Made by a program: the position numbers and the translations under genes. A DNA stretch of 6,727 nt from Promethearchaeota archaeon (GTDB lineage Archaea; Asgardarchaeota; Lokiarchaeia; Sigynarchaeales; SOKP01), in NCBI GenBank assembly GCA_014729315.1, contig WJKD01000311.1, positions 1 to 6,727 on the forward strand. The letters are read 5' to 3'. Shown piece after piece: positions 1-5,533 of this stretch; within the stretch, counting starts at the first letter, position 1; each line of letters starts with the position of its first letter. The notes under the pieces were generated by a model that had not been told where the DNA came from, did no database searches, and saw only the letters and a list, made by a program, of their open reading frames with translations.

Positions 1-117
1 ATGTTATACTTCCCGTTCCTTATCGTTTTATATGTAATTACTATAAAATATTTCTGGTTTGAAATACGAAAGATGAAAAAGAGAAAGAAAATAAAAGAGG
101 ATAAAGTTAAGGAATAA
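1..117 (+). CDS. C-terminal end of a membrane protein (5' partial)
   Basis: Frame 1 is open from the first base to a TAA at 115-117 and gives 38 residues. The first ~20 (MLYFPFLIVLYVITIKYFWF) form a hydrophobic, aromatic-rich segment that looks like one membrane helix. It is followed by a strongly basic tail (KMKKRKKIKEDK), which the positive-inside rule places in the cytoplasm. This is a typical end for a polytopic membrane protein. The window happens to begin with an ATG in this frame, so a complete 38-residue single-helix protein cannot be excluded, but an internal methionine of a longer gene cut by the window edge is more likely. No family can be named from this fragment. The next gene starts 67 bases downstream on the same strand. 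Confidence 0.55.
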   Translation: MLYFPFLIVLYVITIKYFWFEIRKMKKRKKIKEDKVKE

Positions 118-184
118 GCAACAATTTATTATTTTTTACTTAATTCTAATTTGTAATTACATTCTTTTAAGATAATAAAAAATT

Positions 185-1255
185 ATGAAAAAGATCTTAG
201 TTACTGGCTCTGGAGGTCCAGCAGGAGTTAACTTCCTTAAGTCTTTACACTTAGCTGACGAAGAAATGGAACTATATGGGACTGATATCAACATCTACCA
301 TAAATTTTTTGCAGCACCATGGTCAAAGGAGGTATTTATTGTACCTAGAGCGAATACAGTTGATTATATTCCAAAAATTAATAAGATCGTTGCAAAAAAC
401 AAAATAGAATTAATTCATCCCCAACCTGATATTGAGGTTCTAGCGATTTCAGAAAATCGAGAAAAGTTAGATGCTCTAACGTATCTTCCAAAAAAAACTA
501 CCATTAAAATTATGCAAGACAAATTTAAAAGCGCATCAATTTGGAAAGAAAAAGGTTTTCCATCCGTTAAAGCTATTCCGATACGTCCAGAATACTTAGA
601 AAAAGACATTCAAAACGCCTTAGAGGTGCTAGGGAATAAAATTTGGATACGTGCTAAAAAGGGTGCGGGAGGAAGAGGCAGTACTCCTGTAGAGAATGTC
701 ATAACCGCTGTAAGTTGGATCAAATACTGGATTTCGAGAGGTAAAGATTGGGAGTTTATTGCTCAAGAATATTTACCCGGTAGAAATGTTGCTTTCCAGA
801 GTCTCTTCAAGGAAGGAGAATTAATATGTTCTCTCGCCAGAGAAAGGCTGGAATATATATATCCTTACTTAGCTCCATCTGGCATAACTGGAACGCCGAT
901 TGTTGCGAAAACAATTCACAACGATCAAGTCAATAAAAATGCCGTTGATGCTATTTTATCAATAGATCCTGACGCTACGGGTGTATTCTGTGTGGACATG
1001 AAAGAGGACAAAACTGGGAACTTTTGCCCGACTGAAATTAATGCGGGACGATTTTTTACTACTAGCTATTTCTTCTCACTAGGGTCTAAGAGATTTAATG
1101 TACCAAAAGCAAACATGCCTTACATGTTAGTTAAGTTAGCGTACAGAGAAACAATTCCTGAAGGGCCACAGTTTAACCTATTGCCAAATGATCTCTATTG
1201 GATTCGCCATATTGACTGCGCCGAACATTTAATCGAAAGTAATGAATTAAAATAG
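185..1255 (+). CDS. ATP-grasp domain protein, CarB-like single-domain ligase
   Basis: Probably an ATP-dependent carboxylate-amine (or related) ligase acting through an acyl-phosphate intermediate in the cytoplasm; the substrate is unknown. Residues 1-110 form a Rossmann-like pre-ATP-grasp domain opening with a glycine-rich turn (TGSGGPAG, 7-14). Residues ~112-310 are the ATP-grasp fold: a lysine/glycine nucleotide loop (IRAKKGAGGRGS, 155-166), the adenine-contact strand with E195 in QEYLPGRN, and the metal-binding end with D271 (CVDMKED) and E284/N286/R289 in TEINAGR. These match the carbamoyl-phosphate synthase large-subunit superfamily. At 356 residues it has one ATP-grasp unit, whereas full CarB has two in about 1,070 residues, so it is not a complete synthase. 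The start is the ATG at 185; the upstream 67 bases are very AT-rich, with no clear Shine-Dalgarno motif and only a vague TATA-like stretch near 125-132. The 78-base gap after it suggests it is separate from the downstream cluster. Confidence 0.88.
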   Translation: MKKILVTGSGGPAGVNFLKSLHLADEEMELYGTDINIYHKFFAAPWSKEVFIVPRANTVDYIPKINKIVAKNKIELIHPQPDIEVLAISENREKLDALTYLPKKTTIKIMQDKFKSASIWKEKGFPSVKAIPIRPEYLEKDIQNALEVLGNKIWIRAKKGAGGRGSTPVENVITAVSWIKYWISRGKDWEFIAQEYLPGRNVAFQSLFKEGELICSLARERLEYIYPYLAPSGITGTPIVAKTIHNDQVNKNAVDAILSIDPDATGVFCVDMKEDKTGNFCPTEINAGRFFTTSYFFSLGSKRFNVPKANMPYMLVKLAYRETIPEGPQFNLLPNDLYWIRHIDCAEHLIESNELK

Positions 1256-1271
1256 GTTAATTAAAAAAAAT

Positions 1272-1287
1272 TAAAGTATTTTATAAG
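1272..1287 (+). promoter_or_regulatory. Candidate archaeal BRE/TATA promoter for the M48 gene
   Basis: A purine-rich TAAAG (1272-1276) precedes ATTTTATAAG (1278-1287), which resembles an archaeal BRE plus TATA box. Transcription would then begin about 25 bases downstream, near 1308, leaving a leader of roughly 25 bases before the TTG start. It sits in the widest gap inside the window, where a new transcription unit is most expected. AT-rich DNA produces such matches by chance, so this is weak. Confidence 0.3.
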
Positions 1288-1289
1288 AT

Positions 1290-1345
1290 TTTGTTGAAAA
1301 AAGAGATTAATTATTCATAAAATGTAGTGATATTTGTTGAAAAAA
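1290..1345 (+). repeat. 13-base direct repeat, two copies, second over the M48 start
   Basis: TTTGTTGAAAAAA occurs exactly at 1290-1302 and again at 1333-1345, 43 bases apart. The second copy contains the TTG-TTG start codons and first lysine codons of the M48 gene. The first copy also reads TTG TTG AAA AAA and continues for five more codons to a TAA at 1318-1320. The identity is plain in the sequence; whether it means a small duplication, a leader peptide, a binding site or chance in AT-rich DNA is unknown. Confidence 0.5.
1327..1331 (+). promoter_or_regulatory. Possible weak ribosome binding site before the TTG start
   Basis: GTGAT matches part of the archaeal GGTGAT-type Shine-Dalgarno sequence. 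It lies only 2 bases before the first TTG (1334) and 5 before the second (1337), so if it is used it favours the second. It overlaps the in-frame TAG and TGA stops at 1325-1330 that close the frame upstream. Confidence 0.3.
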
Positions 1346-3847
1346 TTTGTTAGGTTTTCACTCTCGTTTTTATACATCATCGGATCACTTGCGTTCTTTT
1401 ATTTTTTTGTAATTTTATTGTTAAATTTTGAATTGTCCATGATTCTTATCGATTGGACATTCTGGGGGACCGCTGTATTTTACCTGTTTTCCATTGAAGA
1501 GATTTATGTCTGGGTAAAGAACGGAAGAAGAAGTGAGATGAGTGATATCGTCGCAATTGCCATGTTCTTTTTCCTAATACTTTTCATAACTAAGGATTTA
1601 TTAACTTCCATAATGGGAGCATTTTCGATATATTTATGGGTCGGCGTTATTGAGTTGAGAGAATATCCCGTGATAAATAAATTATTAATTATTTCTTTAG
1701 TGACATATAATGTTATTTTTATCGCGGGTATTTTTTCGTTTTATCTTGACGATTCATTTTACGTAAACACGGCTTTTGCTTTTTCGTTTTGGATTATTTT
1801 AGCGCTTGGATTTCTTTTATTCGGAAGAAAATATATCGTTGTATGGCGATTTTTAAGCCCCACCTACTTGACTTTATTCCTCTATATCATCGCTTGGCTA
1901 GCCGTGATTTTTATCAATCAATACACACCTATTAATTTTAACTTCAATACGCCTATAGGATTTATTGAAATTAATATGATTTACCCTATTCTAATACTAG
2001 TAAATTGGATGATCTATTTTGTATCGGGGCCGATATTAGATAAATTACTGGCAATTAAAAAAGTTAAAGATCAAAAACTTCTTGAGATAGTGGAAGACGT
2101 GAAAGATAACATGGGTATTAAGTCAAAAGTAAAGGTGGGATTTGGAAAATATCCTATCCTCAACGCTATGGCTTACGGTTCGTTTTTTGATAAAAGAATT
2201 GCGATAATTTCTGAATCTTTAGACCAAATTCCAGAAGATGAGCTAAGGGGGATTGTTGCTCACGAATTAGCCCATACTAAAGGAAAACACACGCTCATCT
2301 TAACCCTTATTGCAACTACGGATCTACTAATTCGGATGATCCTCGGCTTTCCTGCGACTTATTACGATTACACCTTTGGCAACCCCGAAATTCCTTTAAT
2401 TTGGTTTATCTTTCTTAATATCGGGATTTATTTGATCATCTTCGTTTTCATTAGATACTTGGAAGGGAAAGCTGACTTGATGGCAAAGGAAAAGGGATAT
2501 GCGAAACCGCTTGCGAAAGCACTGTATAATTTGGAAAGCTTTTACGCGAGCGGTCGAGAAATAGGACTCAACACCATGCTTTTGTGCGATGAAAAAATAA
2601 CCCGAGATAATCAGATGCTCGATTACATGGAAACCGCAGAATATTTGAATAAATCTATGATTACTCCTTCTAGAGCATCTCTTTTAGCTAATTTCATGAA
2701 TTCTCATCCTCCATCGTATTTTAGAATCGCCGCATTACTGGGTGACGAATTAAAACCAGGAAAAGAAGCAATTTTACCACTTATTTGTCTTAAGAAGGAG
2801 AATCAAAGAAAATACGCGAAAAAATTTAAAACTGCCCGAAAAGCATTCAAACAAATCGCAGACAATAAATTTAAAGAAAAATTTGGCTTAAACGATATTT
2901 CTCGCAAACTCGACCAATTAAATAGAAAAGAAATTTACCAATTCCAAATAAAGTACGATTATGTGTTTATAAACAAGATTAGTGGCAATATCGAGATCGG
3001 AAAATTAGAAGATGTAAAATTTTTTGACAATTTAAGCGAAAGCGATTATTATGTCGTAGAAGATTACTATAATGATGAGGTCAAATTTTTAAACACTATT
3101 CATTATACAAAAATCAGGATTTACCTAAATGCTCCCTATTTTTTCGAGGAGGCTTCACCCCTTATTTTAAAAAAAATAGCATTATCAAATGATAGAAAGG
3201 AGGGAGAATATATATTTATCGATAAGAACGACAACGAAGTGCGGAAATCAATAAAAAACACAAAATTACCAATTTCTACCCAGTTCTTTAAACAACTAGA
3301 AAAAAAAGACTTGTTCTTTAGAAAAAAAGGTAAATTACTGATTCGAAAATGTGTAAAAATGAACCCAGCAGATGAATTTCAAAATTATTCTCTAACTGTC
3401 AACGGAGCTACCAACAAGGAAGAGAAAGATTTTAAACTAGGTCAATTAATCATTCGTCCGAATTATATTAACTTGCCATTAAGCAAAAGCCTTGCGTTTC
3501 GGAGGTCAGAAATCGACATCATAGAATGGTTAATAACTAAACAAATTCGTTCCCGAATCTTTCTTAAAAAGCCAGTCAATAATCTGCAAATAGGTTATAT
3601 TAAAGCAGTAAGAAATAAAAGCAACATGCAAGAGTATGACGAGGACGAGGAAAAATTTGCTGAGGGAATAACGATTGTAATTCAAAATGTATTTGGACAA
3701 CGGATTGAAATAGAATATAAAAAAATCGAACTGATTTCTTTCGAACACGATACAGCGTTAATTCAATTAAAATCAGAAACTAGTATTTTGAGTAGACTTG
3801 GATATCGAATCCTCCATAAATTTAAACCTCAGAAAGTTATTGTTTAA
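1334..3847 (+). CDS. M48-family (HtpX-like) membrane zinc metalloprotease with long C-terminal extension
   Basis: Predicted membrane zinc endopeptidase of the M48 (HtpX/Ste24) family, cutting at the inner membrane face. Residues ~5-234 hold about seven hydrophobic helices, more than the two usually found before an HtpX catalytic domain. The catalytic core follows: HELAH at 310-314 (zinc ligands H310 and H314, catalytic E311), two further helices (~323-345 and ~353-373), the third ligand E377 in EGKAD with D381, and the family's HPPSYFR motif at 458-464. After ~475 comes a soluble extension of about 360 residues, lysine- and aspartate/glutamate-rich with many short beta-like strands and an acidic run at 767-773; I recognise no domain in it. 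HtpX proteins are usually near 300 residues, so 837 is very long. In-frame TAG and TGA lie just upstream, so translation must start at TTG 1334, TTG 1337 or later; the next ATG is residue 36, inside the membrane region. The protease identity is firm; the substrate and the extension's role are unknown. Confidence 0.9.
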   Translation: MLKKFVRFSLSFLYIIGSLAFFYFFVILLLNFELSMILIDWTFWGTAVFYLFSIEEIYVWVKNGRRSEMSDIVAIAMFFFLILFITKDLLTSIMGAFSIYLWVGVIELREYPVINKLLIISLVTYNVIFIAGIFSFYLDDSFYVNTAFAFSFWIILALGFLLFGRKYIVVWRFLSPTYLTLFLYIIAWLAVIFINQYTPINFNFNTPIGFIEINMIYPILILVNWMIYFVSGPILDKLLAIKKVKDQKLLEIVEDVKDNMGIKSKVKVGFGKYPILNAMAYGSFFDKRIAIISESLDQIPEDELRGIVAHELAHTKGKHTLILTLIATTDLLIRMILGFPATYYDYTFGNPEIPLIWFIFLNIGIYLIIFVFIRYLEGKADLMAKEKGYAKPLAKALYNLESFYASGREIGLNTMLLCDEKITRDNQMLDYMETAEYLNKSMITPSRASLLANFMNSHPPSYFRIAALLGDELKPGKEAILPLICLKKENQRKYAKKFKTARKAFKQIADNKFKEKFGLNDISRKLDQLNRKEIYQFQIKYDYVFINKISGNIEIGKLEDVKFFDNLSESDYYVVEDYYNDEVKFLNTIHYTKIRIYLNAPYFFEEASPLILKKIALSNDRKEGEYIFIDKNDNEVRKSIKNTKLPISTQFFKQLEKKDLFFRKKGKLLIRKCVKMNPADEFQNYSLTVNGATNKEEKDFKLGQLIIRPNYINLPLSKSLAFRRSEIDIIEWLITKQIRSRIFLKKPVNNLQIGYIKAVRNKSNMQEYDEDEEKFAEGITIVIQNVFGQRIEIEYKKIELISFEHDTALIQLKSETSILSRLGYRILHKFKPQKVIV

Positions 3848-3885
3848 ATAAAATTTATTTTCAATGCGTATTTTAAAGATTTATT

Positions 3886-4815
3886 ATGAGTAAGTTAAAA
3901 AGCATACTTAATTTGTTGAGAGTCCGCCAATTTTATAAAAATGGGTTAATTTTTTTGGGAATATTTTTCAGTGAAAATTTATTTGATTTTTCCCTTTATC
4001 CTCAACTTTTCCTAGGTTTCGTTCTCTTATGCTGTGCCTCGTCAATCAATTACATTATTAATGACATTAGGGATATCGAGAAAGATAAAAAACATCCCGA
4101 AAAATTAGCGAAAAGGCCGCTTGCGTCTGGAGAAATCTCGATTTTTTTCTCGTTAATACTACTCGCAATATTAGGAGGAATTATTGTTTTTTCTCTGATT
4201 GTGTTAGTTCCTAACTGGAATTTTGCCGTCATGATCATTCTGATCTTAGTAACTGGTCAACTCTATAACCATGTGTTTAAAAGATTCGCCTTTGTTGATA
4301 TTCTTTCGTTGTCGTTGATTTATCTATGGCGAGCATTAGCAGGATGCTTTTTAATCGAAGTTTTTATATCTCCGTGGTTATTCCTAGCTATTTTTGAAAT
4401 CGCACTTTTTTTAGTAATTGCGAAAAGAAAGGGCGATTTAATGCTTATCGGAGAGGAAAACGCAGCTAAACATAAAAAAAGCTACGATCAATATTCAATT
4501 AAGCTTTTAGACCAATTTCATATAATAATCGCAGGATCATTATTTATAACATACTCACTGTATCTTATCATCCATTTTAATCTATTTTCAAACGAAAGCG
4601 TTAACCTCCAAGAATATATTGCAATACTTACTATACCATTAAGTTTATACATAATCTTCCGATACATGTATCTTACTTCAGCAAAACCCGAAATCGCAAG
4701 GAGTACGGAAAAAGTATTTATCGATCCCGGGATTGTTATTGCTGGAATTTGTTTAGTCTTGATATTAAGCTATTCTTTTTATTTCGATGAATTTCTATAT
4801 TTATTAAATAATTAA
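3886..4815 (+). CDS. UbiA-family prenyltransferase, decaprenyl-phosphate phosphoribosyltransferase-like
   Basis: Polytopic membrane enzyme of the UbiA superfamily, most like the branch that moves 5-phosphoribose from PRPP onto a polyprenyl phosphate (mycobacterial Rv3806c). Visible signatures, in order: LRVRQFYKNG (11-20), resembling the family's RPxQWxKN opening; the first metal/diphosphate motif N59-D60-x2-D63-x3-D67 followed by H70-P71; KRPLASG (76-82); the second-motif region Y127-x4-K132 with D138 and then R149-x-L-A-G; SPW (162-164) leading to AKRKGD (179-184), matching the conserved KRR-E/D segment; Y203 with LLDQ; and a tail with RY (259-260), PE (268-269) and D280. Hydrophobic segments are spread along the whole length, consistent with the usual eight or nine helices; 309 residues is normal. 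The KR-x-x-D segment and the tail separate it from quinone, heme O and archaeal ether-lipid UbiA enzymes. An ATG start lies 38 bases after the protease stop. The acceptor is inferred to be an archaeal dolichyl-type phosphate, not shown. Confidence 0.85.
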   Translation: MSKLKSILNLLRVRQFYKNGLIFLGIFFSENLFDFSLYPQLFLGFVLLCCASSINYIINDIRDIEKDKKHPEKLAKRPLASGEISIFFSLILLAILGGIIVFSLIVLVPNWNFAVMIILILVTGQLYNHVFKRFAFVDILSLSLIYLWRALAGCFLIEVFISPWLFLAIFEIALFLVIAKRKGDLMLIGEENAAKHKKSYDQYSIKLLDQFHIIIAGSLFITYSLYLIIHFNLFSNESVNLQEYIAILTIPLSLYIIFRYMYLTSAKPEIARSTEKVFIDPGIVIAGICLVLILSYSFYFDEFLYLLNN

Positions 4816-4836
4816 AAGAACCATTAAGACGAGTTT

Positions 4837-5529
4837 ATGACCTCCTTAAAGTTAGACTTACACCTTCATACGATTTACTCTGGAGATTCTCTAATTACAC
4901 CGAAGGAAGCCGTTTCTTTCGCTAAAAAAAAGGGATTAGACGGAATTGCTATCACCGACCATAACACTCTAAAAGCTTTGGAAATCGCAAAGAAAGAGAA
5001 CAATTCTAGCGAACTGATGATTATTCCTGGAATGGAGATCGAAACGAATATAGGAGAAATCTTAGCACTTTTTATAAGCGAGGAAATTAGCTTGAAAGAT
5101 AATAGGTTCTTTTCTGTTATCGAAGATGTAAAAGAAAAGAATGGATTGGTAGTGATTCCTCACCCTTTTGATTTCTTGAGAAGTAACCATTTAAAGATGA
5201 GCATAGTCGAAGAATTCAGTAATCTTAAAAGATATATTGACGGGATCGAAATCATAAATTCAAGAATCATTTTAAAATATTGCGTTAAAAGAGCAATTGA
5301 ATTTAACGAAAGATATGATTTTTTCGAAACAGGAGGTTCCGACGCTCATACTAAGGAAGAAATCGGAAACGGATACACTCTAGTGAACGGAATCTCGGAC
5401 AAGTCTCAAGAAAATGTTAAAAGATCATTATTATCCAAAAAATCGGAAAGCTGTGGAAATCTCTCGTCTCCATTCGTCCATCTTAAAACCGTTTTGAATA
5501 AAATAAAAAAGGGATTGTATTTTACTTAA
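4837..5529 (+). CDS. PHP-domain metal-dependent phosphoesterase
   Basis: Soluble PHP-superfamily phosphoesterase of the stand-alone type related to histidinol phosphatase and nucleotide-clearing enzymes. All four PHP motifs are present: DLHLHT (7-12, metal ligands H9 and H11) with D17 nearby, TDHN (40-43), E67 in GMEIET, HPFD (109-112) and GGSDAHT (166-172, D169 and H171). The full ligand set suggests a working two- or three-metal site. At 230 residues it is a compact PHP protein with no polymerase or other domain attached; the tail after ~205 is short and basic. The ATG start is 21 bases after the UbiA homologue's stop and the next gene begins 4 bases after its own, so co-transcription is likely. 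By position, it could remove the 5-phosphate from a polyprenyl-phosphoribose product, but its substrate cannot be read from the sequence. The fold is certain, the role is inference. Confidence 0.9.
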   Translation: MTSLKLDLHLHTIYSGDSLITPKEAVSFAKKKGLDGIAITDHNTLKALEIAKKENNSSELMIIPGMEIETNIGEILALFISEEISLKDNRFFSVIEDVKEKNGLVVIPHPFDFLRSNHLKMSIVEEFSNLKRYIDGIEIINSRIILKYCVKRAIEFNERYDFFETGGSDAHTKEEIGNGYTLVNGISDKSQENVKRSLLSKKSESCGNLSSPFVHLKTVLNKIKKGLYFT

Positions 5530-5533
5530 AATA

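Noticed and set aside
415..609. Minus-strand open frame of 64 codons
   Set aside because: It lies wholly inside the ATP-grasp gene, whose motifs are intact in the + frame, and it shows no recognisable domain.
1257..1274. Perfect inverted repeat TTAATT-(A)6-AATTAA just after the ATP-grasp stop, as a terminator
   Set aside because: The stem is only six A/T pairs and the + strand has an A tract rather than the T tract expected of an archaeal or intrinsic terminator. It is likely chance in AT-rich DNA.
3530..3748. Minus-strand open frame of 72 codons with hydrophobic residues
   Set aside because: It lies inside the protease gene's 3' part. The hydrophobic look comes from reading lysine-rich AAA/AAT codons in reverse as Phe/Ile/Leu.
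3854..3885. Separate promoter for the UbiA gene (TTTATTTT at 3854-3861)
   Set aside because: The spacing would allow a nearly leaderless transcript, but no BRE-like element precedes it and such stretches are frequent at this base composition. It is not listed as a feature.
4050..4238. Minus-strand open frame of 62 codons
   Set aside because: It is antisense to the NDxxDxxxD region of the UbiA homologue and has no motif of its own.
1334..4815. M48 protease plus UbiA prenyltransferase as a CAAX protein prenylation and processing cassette
   Set aside because: Ste24 belongs to M48, but UbiA enzymes do not prenylate proteins, and this UbiA protein carries phosphoribosyltransferase-type motifs. 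The protease is HtpX-like in layout.
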